Shown here piece after piece: positions 6,904 through 15,951 of a stretch of DNA of 64,000 bases (the first letter of the stretch is position 1; the number at the start of each line of letters is the position of its first letter). The translations under genes were made by a program, and so were the position numbers. Source of the DNA: Agaribacillus aureus (lineage in GTDB: Bacteria; Bacteroidota; Bacteroidia; Cytophagales; Cyclobacteriaceae). The notes beneath the pieces were generated by a model. The model was not told the DNA's origin. It worked only from the letters and a program-made list of their open reading frames with translations, and did not search any database. The stretch is from positions 124,001 through 188,000 of the forward strand of contig JAUJEB010000006.1 of the NCBI GenBank assembly GCA_030442055.1. The letters are read 5' to 3'.

Positions 6904-9441
6904 TTATTCTTTAACGATCTGGTGAACCGTCGACCCATCAGCGGAGATAATTTTTAGCAGGTAAATGCCACTGGGATAAGCACTAAAATCCATTTCAAGC
7001 GCTTTGCCATTAAATCTTATGCTTTTTATGATTGCTCCCGTGGAATTATAAATGATTGCCAGGCCTGAAATGGCCGACGGACCCGGGATTAATTTGAGTT
7101 TGTAGCTTACCGGATTGGGAAATATCTTTATTCCGGTCGTTGAATGCTTCTCCAGGGCAGTGATTACTTCTTCCACATTGTTTACGGTCAAAATACCGGC
7201 TGTATAGTCGAAATTATAGTTATTATCCATCCCTCCCGAAATGGTAATGGGATAAGTGCCTTCATCGCTCGGGATATCTGCGGTGGTCGAAGCTATAGGT
7301 ATTACATCCAGGTCGTTAATGTCGTCTCCACCGACCCAGCCTTCATAACGCAATTCAAAAACGGGATTGGGTTCACCCTCGTCGCGAGAAACGTTTACCA
7401 CGGTCACATTGAGGGTAGCTTTGTCCACGGTCAGAAGCTGTTCTACGTTGTTTGCCGCGTGAAATGAGGCATTCCCAGGCTGAGAGGCGGTTATTGTTGT
7501 TACACCCGCGCCATTTATGCTTATGGAATTACCGTTTACAAGGGCAACCTCGGGATTGGCGCTATTATATTCAATCGGCAATCCCGAAGTGGTCGATGCC
7601 ACCGGTTCAAAGGTTGGGTCGCCATAGGTTTTGGAAGATAATACCCCAAAATTAATAGACTGTATCTGTGGTTTTACGGTTGTAAATACTTTGAAATCCC
7701 GGTCGACATTGGCATTGGTTGTACTTAAAAGTAATTCACTTCCTATTGAGGCAATAGAAAAGTAGATCGCACCATAGTCACCCAGGCTACCGGTATCAAT
7801 CACCTGCCACGAGTTACCCTGATCTCCTGACACGTAAACAATACCTTTGACATTGTTGCCGAAAGGGACATCAATAATACCACCGGAGGCGTATAAAAGG
7901 CCGCCTTCACTAACATGCAGATCGACTGCAAAGAACTTATCAGGCGTATTGGCCAGGGCAATCCAGTTGACGCCATCCGAGGAGGTGTAGATTGCCCTTA
8001 CATTATTTTCACTTTCCGTATGAAAGGCAAAAAGCGTTGTTCCGATCGAGGCGATATTCATAAAATCACCGTCCGCCGGGTCTGTAGGGACCGGGAACCC
8101 ATTTGTTGTAATTAACGTCCAGGAATCCCCAAGATCTTCGCTTTTATAAAGTTCGGGAATGACATGTTTGGCAACGGCATAAATAATACCGTTTTCATCA
8201 ATTGTCATGTCCTGAACGAATGTTTGTGAAGACATTCCTGCCATAGAGACCTCCCACGTCAATCCGTTGTCCACGGATTTATATACCTCAAAGTTGAAAT
8301 CTTTATCGTAGCCTGAAACCAGCAATACATCCTGCATGGCAAGAATTGTGGTGGTCTGGGATCGTAAGTCCAAATCTGAGGATATTTTTTCCCAGCTCAA
8401 ACCGTCAGATGATTTGTACAGTGCCACTTCCGATTCCGCAGGCGAAACCCCATCGGTGTGGGCGATGGCATATAGATCTCCCTGTGGACTGCGACTGATT
8501 TCGTTTACACGAAAGTGGGAGGGGATCTCATCAGAAGGTTGCCAATCCAGGGGATCGGGGCCATATCGAAGCAGTAAACCATCAGAGCCCACGCCCCAAC
8601 CATGATAAGGGTCGGTAAAATGAAAACCCCATACCTCCCAGTCCGGATCGACAAGCTCCTCTGTCCATACACCGTAATTATAGGTGAAAAAGGACCCTTC
8701 TCCGCTGGCCCATCCATGGTTTTCGTCTAAAAAATGGATGTCCAGCAAGTTATGGTTGGTATTATTGATACTTGTGTAGTCAATGCTCCATGAATTGCCA
8801 TCGTAATGCCAGATGCTATTGCCAAAGCCTACTCCGTAGCCATTGTCCGGGCTAACAAATCTCATTTCAATAAATGCGCCGGGATTGGTTGTGGTAATCT
8901 CAGACCAGACTGAATCCTTGAACTGGTACATTTTACCGGCACCGGCAGATAGCCATCCGTTTTTATTGTCGGCGAAGTAAGAGGTTAATGTCCAGACGTC
9001 AAAACCTATATTTCCCTCTATCCAGTGCTCGCCATCATAATAGGCAATGTACCCCTCGGCACCAGAGGCATATCCTTCACCCGTCTCTAAAAAATATAAC
9101 GTGTACAGGCCTTTACCACCGGTAGCCGTGAAGTTTAAAGACCAACCATTTCCGTCGTAGTGGAATATTTTGCCATTCCCCGTGATAGCCCAACCTTTAT
9201 TTTCCGAGGTAAATACCACCCGGTTAAAACTATTTCCGGGCAGCAGGTCGTATACTTCCCAGGCAATGCCATCGTAATGAAGTATGGTGCCACCCAAACC
9301 CACTGCCCAACCTTGGTTTTCGGCGGTAAAGGTAACATCGTAAATTATTTGATCTGTCGGGGAAACGATATTGTTCCATTGGGCGGTAAGGCTGAACGGC
9401 AGCAGTATTAAAATCAGGCCGGAGAAAAATGATCTAATCAT
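6904..9441 (-). CDS. Secreted beta-propeller protein with MBG domain and T9SS sorting domain
   Basis: A large exported protein (845 residues from the ATG at 9441; an ATG nine codons upstream is possible). The signal peptide is MIRSFFSGLILILLPFSLTA-Q. Residues up to about 300 carry repeated WAVG/GWA..G.GGTI.HYDG units of the YCF48/photosystem-stability-factor propeller type; the next 300 resemble sialidase-like BNR blades (YKSSDGLSWE, YKSVDNGLTWE, SSDGVNWIAL). Around 600-770 are bacterial Ig/MBG-like repeats (VSRDEGEPNPVFELRYEGW, GTYPITISGG..NNYNFDYT). The last 75 residues (IKIFPNPV...SGIYLLKI) are a type A T9SS sorting domain. It is expected at the cell surface or outside; its ligand is unknown. 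This protein is good evidence that the host has T9SS. Confidence 0.87.
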   Translation of the reverse strand: MIRSFFSGLILILLPFSLTAQWNNIVSPTDQIIYDVTFTAENQGWAVGLGGTILHYDGIAWEVYDLLPGNSFNRVVFTSENKGWAITGNGKIFHYDGNGWSLNFTATGGKGLYTLYFLETGEGYASGAEGYIAYYDGEHWIEGNIGFDVWTLTSYFADNKNGWLSAGAGKMYQFKDSVWSEITTTNPGAFIEMRFVSPDNGYGVGFGNSIWHYDGNSWSIDYTSINNTNHNLLDIHFLDENHGWASGEGSFFTYNYGVWTEELVDPDWEVWGFHFTDPYHGWGVGSDGLLLRYGPDPLDWQPSDEIPSHFRVNEISRSPQGDLYAIAHTDGVSPAESEVALYKSSDGLSWEKISSDLDLRSQTTTILAMQDVLLVSGYDKDFNFEVYKSVDNGLTWEVSMAGMSSQTFVQDMTIDENGIIYAVAKHVIPELYKSEDLGDSWTLITTNGFPVPTDPADGDFMNIASIGTTLFAFHTESENNVRAIYTSSDGVNWIALANTPDKFFAVDLHVSEGGLLYASGGIIDVPFGNNVKGIVYVSGDQGNSWQVIDTGSLGDYGAIYFSIASIGSELLLSTTNANVDRDFKVFTTVKPQIQSINFGVLSSKTYGDPTFEPVASTTSGLPIEYNSANPEVALVNGNSISINGAGVTTITASQPGNASFHAANNVEQLLTVDKATLNVTVVNVSRDEGEPNPVFELRYEGWVGGDDINDLDVIPIASTTADIPSDEGTYPITISGGMDNNYNFDYTAGILTVNNVEEVITALEKHSTTGIKIFPNPVSYKLKLIPGPSAISGLAIIYNSTGAIIKSIRFNGKALEMDFSAYPSGIYLLKIISADGSTVHQIVKE

Positions 9442-9746
9442 AGTCTTTATAATAATTACATTTGCCAATTGCGGAATTGGTCAAATAGATTGCATAAAAA
9501 ATTGAGGGGATAGACTAAAGAATAGATGCTGCGCATTTATTAACGCAGGTTGGCAATGTAGTCAAAAAATGGGGTAGGTGCTAAGATTTCATCTCTACAT
9601 TGTCTATACACATGGTTTTGATGCCATGTAAATTGGTGGTGGTATTCTATTAAAAAGACATTAGCCGGGTGCGACATCCAAAGGTTGGGTTTTAATCTTA
9701 TTGCTGAAAAATTAAGCAGCAGCATCTTTAATGCCTTCACCTCCAG

Positions 9747-12700
9747 GTGAGTATGATTTCAAAAATTAGTATCTTGTCAAATATTATGAACGGACATCTC
9801 ACCATATGTCGACAACTCATTGTCTTGCTGGGTTGGGCTTTACTTTTCAATGTTCCCAGTGTTTTTTCTCAAACCGACAGGGCTGAGCTGTTATTGGATG
9901 AACTGAAGTCACTGAACGGTGCAGCCTATTTTACCAAATCCAACGACCTGGCGGAATTATACCTGGACACTACACCACGCAAGGCGCAGGAGTTTATCGA
10001 AGAACTTTTGGCCCGGCAGGAGATAGAAGATTTTCCCCAAGAGTTGGCGCGTTCGTACTATATTCAGGCAAGGGCCTATGTCTTGCTGGGGGCCTATGAA
10101 AAGTCTTACGAACCATTCGATAAGGCCCTGACAATTTTTCGCCGGAACAACGACGAAACGTCCATGGCCCGGTGTTTTCTGAGCAAAGGCATAGCCTATA
10201 TCTATCATGGCCAGCACGATCAGGCCAAAACAGCGCTGGATAAGAGTCTGGCACTTTACACAAAAAACGATAATGAATTTGGAAAAGGTCAAGTGTTCCA
10301 TGAACTGGGGCATTTTCACTATATGTTCTTAGATGATGAAAAAGCGCTGGAATATTATGAAAAAAGCCTGGCCATTCAGAGAGATTTAGATGACCAAAAA
10401 GGAATTTCCAATAATTACTTCAGGATGGGATTGGCATATCTTTCAAGTGATAAGGGCGAAGCACTGACGCTTCTCGATAAAAGCAAGCGATTAAAGGAAG
10501 AAATCGGTGACATGCGCGGACTGGCAAAAGTGGGTATTTCTCTGGGGGTATTGCATGAAGAAAATGGTAACTTCCAAACCGCGTTGAGCTATTACAGACA
10601 GAGCCTGGCAGCCAATAAAGCTTTTGGCGATCATCGGTTGGAAGCCATTATCTTCAATAATATGGGCATTGTCTATGTCGATCAGGGTATGCAGGATAGT
10701 GCCATTATATATCATGAAAAAGCATTGACCCTGAGAAAAGAGCTGGGCAATGATCACGGTATTGTACAATCACTGGCCAATCTTGGAGAGGTTTATCAGG
10801 TTAGCGAAGATTTTAATAAAGGACTGAGATACTTTCTAGACGCCCAAAAAATCAGCGCGGCTAACAGCCACCAGCCCATGATGCCCTATATCAGTGAAAA
10901 GCTGGGAGAGATCTATTTGAGTTTACATGAGCTGGATAGTGCCGGTGCTTATTTTAATAAGGCGCTGATACAAAAAAAAGAAGAGGGTAACTATAGTGGG
11001 TTGAGCAGTACTTATAGAAATCTCTCAAAGTTATCAGAGGAGCAAAACGACTACAAGAAGTCCCTGGAGTATTACAAATTGTACAAAGCAGTACAGGACA
11101 GCGTTTTCAGAACCGCAAAAGACAGGGAGTTGGCCGAGGTACAGGCAAAATACGACACCGAGCGCCAGGAAAGGGAAATTATAAGCCTGCAACAAAAAAA
11201 CAGGGAAAAGACTTTGTGGCAAAACATCTTTGGCACCGCTACGCTCGTGGCTTTTGTATTTATAGTTTTGATCGTGCAGTTTTTTAGGTTCAGAAATAAA
11301 AAAAATCGGGAACTGTTGGTTGTCGAAGGCAAACAAAGGCAGCAGCTGGAGGAAATGGACCGGTTGAAATCCCGGTTTTTCCATAATATTTCACATGAGT
11401 TCCGAACACCACTTACGTTGATATTGGGGCCTTTGGATAAGCTGCGAAAGCACGTGGACGAAGCCATGCGTCCGACAGTCGATGTTATTGATCGCAATGG
11501 TAAAAGATTGCTGAAGCTTATCAATCAACTTTTAGAATTATCAAAGATTGAGGCAGGCAAAACCACGCTAAAGGCTGCTTATATAGATATTGTTCCATTG
11601 TTGAAAGGATGGGTATTGTCATTTCATTCTATGGCGGAGATGAAGGATATCAAGCTGTCCATACACTCCGAAAAGGAGGCCTTTTACGGCTATATTGACA
11701 AGGGAAAAATGGAGGAAATCATTATCAACCTTTTATCCAATGCCCTAAAGTATACACCCGTCGGGGGAGAAGTCTCTGTGAATATAAAAACAAAAGAAGA
11801 AAACGGCCAAAAGTACCTGAGCATCGCGGTTTCAGATACGGGCAAGGGCATTCCCAAAGAAGAACAGGATTACATTTTTGACCGGTTTTACCAGGCCGCT
11901 AATGCGGATTCTGACAATGTGGTAGGCACGGGGATCGGCCTTTCGCTTATTAAGGAATTAGTCGATTTGCATAAGGGAACTATCACCGTGCAGAGTGAAG
12001 TGGGTGCCGGTAGTACTTTTGAAATCCAGGTGCCTTTTGGAAAGTCACATTTATCAGAGGAAGATATTCATGTCATTAACCCAACTTCAGAACCTATTAC
12101 TGTTGACGTACCTGATGAAAATGCTGGAGCGATCGTTATCCCTGAGGGTGACCAGGAATCTTTGCCATTGTTATTGTTGATTGAAGATAATGAAGACCTC
12201 AGGCAATATGTAAAAGGTGTACTGCACACCAGCTATCAAATCAGGGAAGCCGAAAATGGCGAAATAGGTATAGAGCAGGCCTTTGAATGCATACCAGATA
12301 TTATTGTAAGTGACTTAATGATGCCCAAAGTCGATGGCTTAGAGTTATGTAAAACACTTAAGGAAGATGTGCGTACCAGCCATATTCCCATTATTCTGCT
12401 TACCGCAAGGTCTTCCCGGGAAGACAGGATTGAAGGGCTGAAAAACCTCGCTGATGACTATCTGACCAAGCCATTTAATAATGAAGAGCTTCTGGTGCGG
12501 ATTGAAAACCTTGTCAAGCTGAGAAAAAAAATACAATCACATTTTGGTACGGATGCCCTGTTAATGCCTAAAAAAATAGCATTGAATTCTGTGGACGAGG
12601 TTTTTATCGAAAATATAACCGCCACACTGGAAGCGGAAATCTCCAACCCACTGTTTGGTGTTGAAGAACTGGCCGCCGCGGTGGCACTGAGTAGGTCGCA

Positions 12701-12911
12701 ACTCTACCGAAAAATCAGGGCGATTACGGATCTGACCCCGAATGAATACATCCGGTCTTTTCGCCTTTACCGGGCCATGGATATGCTCAAACAGAACAGT
12801 GCCACTATTGCAGAGATTGCCTATGAGGTGGGATTTCAAAACCCCTCTTACTTTGCCAAGTGTTTCCAGGAGCAATTCGGCAAATCTCCAAGTGCTGTAA
12901 CTACCTCATAA
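9747..12911 (+). CDS. TPR hybrid histidine kinase - receiver - AraC regulator
   Basis: A 1054-residue one-protein two-component system. A signal peptide (cleaner from the ATG at 9786) is followed by about ten tetratricopeptide units (roughly 60-450), a coiled coil, one membrane span near 505-525, a HisKA domain with the phosphorylated histidine in FHNISHEFRTP (H550), an HATPase with N, G1 and G2 boxes (NLLSNALKYTP, DTGKGIP, GTGIGLSL), a receiver with the aspartate in VSDLMMPKVDG (D856), and a C-terminal AraC domain. The TPR array lies outside the inner membrane, where usual Bacteroidota HTCS proteins carry Reg_prop propellers. The signal sensed is unknown. It is transcribed away from the T9SS protein gene across a 278-bp region. 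A close relative lies at 33244. Confidence 0.92.
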   Translation: MSMISKISILSNIMNGHLTICRQLIVLLGWALLFNVPSVFSQTDRAELLLDELKSLNGAAYFTKSNDLAELYLDTTPRKAQEFIEELLARQEIEDFPQELARSYYIQARAYVLLGAYEKSYEPFDKALTIFRRNNDETSMARCFLSKGIAYIYHGQHDQAKTALDKSLALYTKNDNEFGKGQVFHELGHFHYMFLDDEKALEYYEKSLAIQRDLDDQKGISNNYFRMGLAYLSSDKGEALTLLDKSKRLKEEIGDMRGLAKVGISLGVLHEENGNFQTALSYYRQSLAANKAFGDHRLEAIIFNNMGIVYVDQGMQDSAIIYHEKALTLRKELGNDHGIVQSLANLGEVYQVSEDFNKGLRYFLDAQKISAANSHQPMMPYISEKLGEIYLSLHELDSAGAYFNKALIQKKEEGNYSGLSSTYRNLSKLSEEQNDYKKSLEYYKLYKAVQDSVFRTAKDRELAEVQAKYDTERQEREIISLQQKNREKTLWQNIFGTATLVAFVFIVLIVQFFRFRNKKNRELLVVEGKQRQQLEEMDRLKSRFFHNISHEFRTPLTLILGPLDKLRKHVDEAMRPTVDVIDRNGKRLLKLINQLLELSKIEAGKTTLKAAYIDIVPLLKGWVLSFHSMAEMKDIKLSIHSEKEAFYGYIDKGKMEEIIINLLSNALKYTPVGGEVSVNIKTKEENGQKYLSIAVSDTGKGIPKEEQDYIFDRFYQAANADSDNVVGTGIGLSLIKELVDLHKGTITVQSEVGAGSTFEIQVPFGKSHLSEEDIHVINPTSEPITVDVPDENAGAIVIPEGDQESLPLLLLIEDNEDLRQYVKGVLHTSYQIREAENGEIGIEQAFECIPDIIVSDLMMPKVDGLELCKTLKEDVRTSHIPIILLTARSSREDRIEGLKNLADDYLTKPFNNEELLVRIENLVKLRKKIQSHFGTDALLMPKKIALNSVDEVFIENITATLEAEISNPLFGVEELAAAVALSRSQLYRKIRAITDLTPNEYIRSFRLYRAMDMLKQNSATIAEIAYEVGFQNPSYFAKCFQEQFGKSPSAVTTS

Positions 12912-13165
12912 GTACTTTTGCCAAAGTGGTGATAAACCATATTCAACAGGTCCAAACCCGATTTTAGAGTCACCTTCAAACTTGTCAATTTTATGCCGAT
13001 GCAACATTTCTTATAGCTATTGCAACATTTATTGCATTGAGTGAAAGTAGTTGGTAATCAATAATTTGACTTGCAACAAATTTGACATTTTTCGACACAT
13101 TCCAGGTTGTTCGCAGACGTGATCAGCGGTTATGTTTGTGCTGTTCATTTAAAAATCGAAATATT

Positions 13166-14194
13166 ATGCTGACACCATTAGAAATTTTATTAGACCCGGT
13201 TTCGCTAGCTGTTCTAGCTATGTATGCGATACTAATGATTTGGGAAGCGCTCTTCCCGGCAAGAACTTTACCAAAAGTAAAATTTTGGAAATTAAGAGGA
13301 TTGATGGCTTTTGCTTTTTTCTTTTATTTGTCATCTTATCTTCCACTATTTATAGACCCATACCTGGAACCGTATCGGGTGTTTGATTTAACCAGGTTTA
13401 ATGCCATTGGCGGAGGCCTCATAGGCGTTTTATTATATGAGTTTGGTGTATATGTGTGGCACAGGGCTATGCACCGCTCAGATTTTTTATGGCGGACGTT
13501 TCACCAAATGCACCATAGTGCGGAACGATTGGATACCTACGGCGCGTTTTACTTTAGTCCGATGGATATGATCGGTTGGACGGTCCTGGGCAGTCTGTGT
13601 TTTGCTTTGTTGGTAGGGCTGTCTCCCCAGGCGATTACGGTGACCTTATTGGTGACTAACTTTTTAGGCATGTTCCAACATGCCAACATTAAAACCCCAC
13701 ATTGGCTGGGATACATTATCCAACGCCCGGAAAGCCATACAGTGCATCATGCCAAGGATATTCACAAGTACAATTACTCTGATTTACCTATATTCGATAT
13801 TCTTTTTGAAACCTTTGAAAATCCCAGAAACTATCAACATAAAACGGGTTTTTATCATGGCGCCTCTGCCAAAGTATGGCAAATGCTCGCCTTTAAGGAT
13901 GTCAATAAAGCGAAAACTGAAAAGCGTCTTGAGCTAAAATCGTTGATCAAAACGATGACCGTATTAATTGTGTTGACCACTTTTTTAGGTTGCCATATAG
14001 GTGATGCGGTTAGCCTCCACGGGGCAGATAGCCATAGCGCCAGAAGGAAAATACCTAAAGGTTTAGGAAGTAGTGCCATTGCCGGAAGCAATAACGGAAG
14101 TATAAACGGTTTTGGATCGGAAATCAAGTTCAACAGGCCCCGGGGTCGCATGGTAAATGACCAGAGAGATATCCATGTGGCGGGTAACCATTAA
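13166..14194 (+). CDS. Sterol desaturase/fatty acid hydroxylase family protein
   Basis: A 342-residue membrane protein from the ATG at 13166 (the open frame extends 28 codons further up but the upstream part has no family similarity). It has three or four hydrophobic spans and the di-iron histidine motifs: HRAMHR, HQMHH (in RTFHQMHHSAERLDTYGAF) and HTVHHAKD. These enzymes hydroxylate or desaturate lipids or alkyl chains using O2. The family core ends near residue 255 (of 342). The last 85 residues are a hydrophobic stretch (LIKTMTVLIVLTTFLGC) and a Ser/Gly/Asn-rich tail that does not look like the family; it may be read-through into decayed DNA. The start, the histidines and the length of the core are normal. 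Confidence 0.85.
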   Translation: MLTPLEILLDPVSLAVLAMYAILMIWEALFPARTLPKVKFWKLRGLMAFAFFFYLSSYLPLFIDPYLEPYRVFDLTRFNAIGGGLIGVLLYEFGVYVWHRAMHRSDFLWRTFHQMHHSAERLDTYGAFYFSPMDMIGWTVLGSLCFALLVGLSPQAITVTLLVTNFLGMFQHANIKTPHWLGYIIQRPESHTVHHAKDIHKYNYSDLPIFDILFETFENPRNYQHKTGFYHGASAKVWQMLAFKDVNKAKTEKRLELKSLIKTMTVLIVLTTFLGCHIGDAVSLHGADSHSARRKIPKGLGSSAIAGSNNGSINGFGSEIKFNRPRGRMVNDQRDIHVAGNH

Positions 14195-14350
14195 TCATAG
14201 CATTCAAAAAGTAGTGCGGGAATAACCACCATCGGCCATGAAGGTTTATCCGCTACCTGCTTAACGTTGAGACCCTCAGCCACCTCAGTAGCAACATAAA
14301 GAAAATGGTTGAAATATCAGGTTTCGATCCCTAAAAGGCTATATTTTTAA

Positions 14351-14388
14351 AAAGGACACTGACAATTATTCAATTGTCAGTGTCCTTT
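14351..14388. terminator. Bidirectional terminator hairpin
   Basis: AAAGGACACTGACAATT (14351-14367) and its exact complement (14372-14388) form a perfect 17-pair stem with a four-base loop. The stem ends in A-rich and T-rich flanks on both sides, and it lies between two convergent genes (the desaturase gene and the DoxX-like gene). Confidence 0.85.
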
Positions 14389-14416
14389 ACCTTTTGTCTT
14401 TACAAATGAGGTCATT

Positions 14417-14830
14417 TCAGGTTATATTGGTAACGGGAATCCCGACTTGTTCTTGTTTTTTAGATGGTTTTGTATATACTTTCTTTCCAAAGATGTAGGA
14501 GCTCAAAAGCAGCGTTACTGCCATGATTGAAGATACATATTCTCCGTCTTCAGCGTGCATTTCGGCCAACATGGCCAATATAAAAACAAAGAAAAGCCCG
14601 GCGTAAGCCCATTCTTTTAACGTCTTTGATTTATTGGACCAGATGGTGGTCATAGCCAGTATTTTGGCAATGGTCAAAGGGTAAATCAGATAAACCGGGT
14701 GGCCTAATGCCGCAAATCGCTCGCTGAATATTTCGTGGTTGAAAATACTGTTGGCAACATACATAAGGATAATTACCGTCAATAGACCTGTGGTTACCCG
14801 GAAAATGATCTTGTTTGCTTTATCCGACAT
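14417..14830 (-). CDS. DoxX-like membrane protein
   Basis: A 137-residue protein with four membrane spans (about 8-26, 45-62, 72-90, 97-113) and the DoxX_2 pattern: F...SE.F..LGHPVYLIYPLTIAKILA and a third span ending in FVFILAMLAEMHAEDG. Proteins of this sort occur with SRPBCC and ArsR genes across Bacteroidota; their role is not settled. Its ATG overlaps the stop codon of the SRPBCC gene by one base (TAATG on the minus strand), a sign of translational coupling. Third gene of the ArsR operon. A perfect hairpin terminator ends the unit. Confidence 0.82.
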   Translation of the reverse strand: MSDKANKIIFRVTTGLLTVIILMYVANSIFNHEIFSERFAALGHPVYLIYPLTIAKILAMTTIWSNKSKTLKEWAYAGLFFVFILAMLAEMHAEDGEYVSSIMAVTLLLSSYIFGKKVYTKPSKKQEQVGIPVTNIT

Positions 14831-15297
14831 TATTGCTGGCTTATGGCACTTACAAAAGTCTCTAACCGATCGAAAACAGAACCCCAGCCGTTATAAAAGC
14901 CCATTTGCTCCTGTTGCTTGCAATACTCTTCCGTTGCGTGGATACAGTTAAAAGTAAAATTGGTTTTGTCGCCGTTTCTTTCAAACAAGGCTTGTATCTC
15001 CACACCCTCAGTCATGGGTTTGAAGTTCGCTGATGAAAATATTTTTTCCAATTCAACAATTACCGAATACACGCCATCGGTAACAAACTGGTTTCCATCC
15101 GGCATGTCCATGGTGTATTTCCATTGTCCGCCGACCCTGAAATCGTGTTCGACAACGTTAATCTCCATCCCTTTTGGCCCCCACCATTGGGCAATGTGTT
15201 CCGGTTTGGTCCAGGCTTCCCACACTAATTCAATGGGGGCGCTAAAGGTTCTTTTTAATGTTAGGGTTCGATTTGTTAATTCATCTGTCTGACTCAT
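14830..15297 (-). CDS. SRPBCC (AHSA1-type) domain protein
   Basis: A 155-residue protein of the START/Bet v1-like fold, AHSA1 type: LTLKRTFSAPIELVWEAWTKPEHIAQWWGPKGM at the start (about 11-43), VGGQWKYTMDMPDG in the middle, and the C-terminal helix MGFYNGWGSVFDRLETFV that closes the hydrophobic pocket. These proteins bind or shuttle hydrophobic ligands, or act as SRPBCC cyclases/hydrolases; which applies is not known. It overlaps the ArsR gene by 17 bp and the DoxX-like gene by one base, so all three are made from one message. Confidence 0.87.
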   Translation of the reverse strand: MSQTDELTNRTLTLKRTFSAPIELVWEAWTKPEHIAQWWGPKGMEINVVEHDFRVGGQWKYTMDMPDGNQFVTDGVYSVIVELEKIFSSANFKPMTEGVEIQALFERNGDKTNFTFNCIHATEEYCKQQEQMGFYNGWGSVFDRLETFVSAISQQ

Positions 15298-15619
15298 CTT
15301 TTTTATTTTTAGTTTGTAATTTCATCAAGTAATCCTCGAAGGAATCGAGTTTTTCCTCCCATAGTTTTCGATACTGCTCAATCCAGTCTGAAACCGGCAT
15401 TAAGTTTTTTGGTTGGATCTCCAGGTACCGCTCCCGGCCTTTTTTATTAATGACAATGATGCCACATTCCTTAAGGATCTTTATGTGCTTTGAGATAGCC
15501 GGACGACTAATATCAAAATTCTCGGCCACGGTATTTACGGTCAACGTTTCATTGGCCAGTAATCCTATGATATCTCTTCTGACCGGATCGGCTATTGCCT
15601 GAAAAACATCTCTTCTCAT
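15281..15619 (-). CDS. ArsR-type winged-helix repressor
   Basis: A 112-residue regulator with the ArsR winged helix: MRRDVFQAIADPVRRDIIGL at the N-terminus, recognition helix region VNTVAENFDISRPAISKHIKILKECG (about 32-57), then the wing KKGRERYLEI. No cysteine metal site is visible, so it likely responds to something other than arsenic. The frame is open up to 15673, but the ATG at 15619 is chosen: the -7 box (15643-15650) and both operator palindromes lie upstream of it and would fall inside the gene with the longer start, and typical family members begin with this M(R)RD(V)FQAIADP block. It heads the ArsR-SRPBCC-DoxX operon. Confidence 0.88.
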   Translation of the reverse strand: MRRDVFQAIADPVRRDIIGLLANETLTVNTVAENFDISRPAISKHIKILKECGIIVINKKGRERYLEIQPKNLMPVSDWIEQYRKLWEEKLDSFEDYLMKLQTKNKKDESDR

Positions 15620-15627
15620 GATTTTAT

Positions 15628-15669
15628 GTAACTGATCGGTTACAAATATAAATGTAATCATTCGGTTAC
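15628..15669 (-). promoter_or_regulatory. Two palindromic operators of the ArsR repressor
   Basis: Two 16-bp palindromes lie 26 bp apart: GTAACTGATCGGTTAC (15628-15643, 14 of 16 positions symmetrical) and GTAATCATTCGGTTAC (15654-15669). They bracket the -7 box of the ArsR operon promoter. Repressor bound to either would block RNA polymerase, so autoregulation is likely. The tie to this ArsR protein is inferred from position. Confidence 0.7.
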
Positions 15670-15674
15670 GCAAA
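15643..15674 (-). promoter_or_regulatory. Promoter of the ArsR-SRPBCC-DoxX operon
   Basis: On the minus strand TTTG (15671-15674) and TATATTTG (15643-15650) match the Bacteroidota -33 (TTTG) and -7 (TAnnTTTG) boxes with a 20-bp spacer. The predicted transcript starts a few bases before the ATG at 15619, giving a short leader. Confidence 0.7.
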
Positions 15675-15905
15675 TTTTTTTAAAAAAATCCTCGGAAATA
15701 GATTGGTTTGTTCAAAAAAGACATGCCGGGAAAGGCGTGGTAACGCAACAGTTGATATCCGCTTAGGTCAACTAATTGATGATTGGACTATCGTGTATTG
15801 GGACAGGTTGGTGATAAAGCTAGTTCATCCAGGCATTTCTATCACCTCCTGAATTTCACAAATTTTACCGTGGAGTGGACCGAATGGTAACTCATAATCG
15901 AGGGA

Positions 15906-15945
15906 CAAAAAGAAAAGGCTAACTGGTGCAACCCATAGTCAGCCT
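15906..15945 (-). terminator. Terminator of the leftward ThuA operon
   Basis: On the minus strand AGGCTGACT and AGTTAGCCT form a nine-pair stem (one G-T wobble) with a 12-base loop, directly followed by TTTTCTTTTTG. It lies 7 bp beyond the ThuA stop codon at 15952, ending the MFS - epimerase - ThuA operon. Confidence 0.78.
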
Positions 15946-15951
15946 GCCAGA

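Noticed and set aside
9540..9740. Minus-strand open frame of 66 codons in the gap between the T9SS protein and the first hybrid kinase
   Set aside because: No motif, and it sits in the control region between two divergent genes. Its sequence (RQCRDEILAPTPFFDYIANL) gives no family; a small gene cannot be fully ruled out.
13855..14151. Minus-strand open frame of 98 codons with hydrophobic parts at the end of the desaturase gene
   Set aside because: It lies partly opposite the family core of the desaturase. No known family; kept only as a note in the finding on the odd tail.
14918..15292. Plus-strand open frame of 124 codons over the SRPBCC gene
   Set aside because: Exact shadow of a gene with strong family motifs on the other strand.
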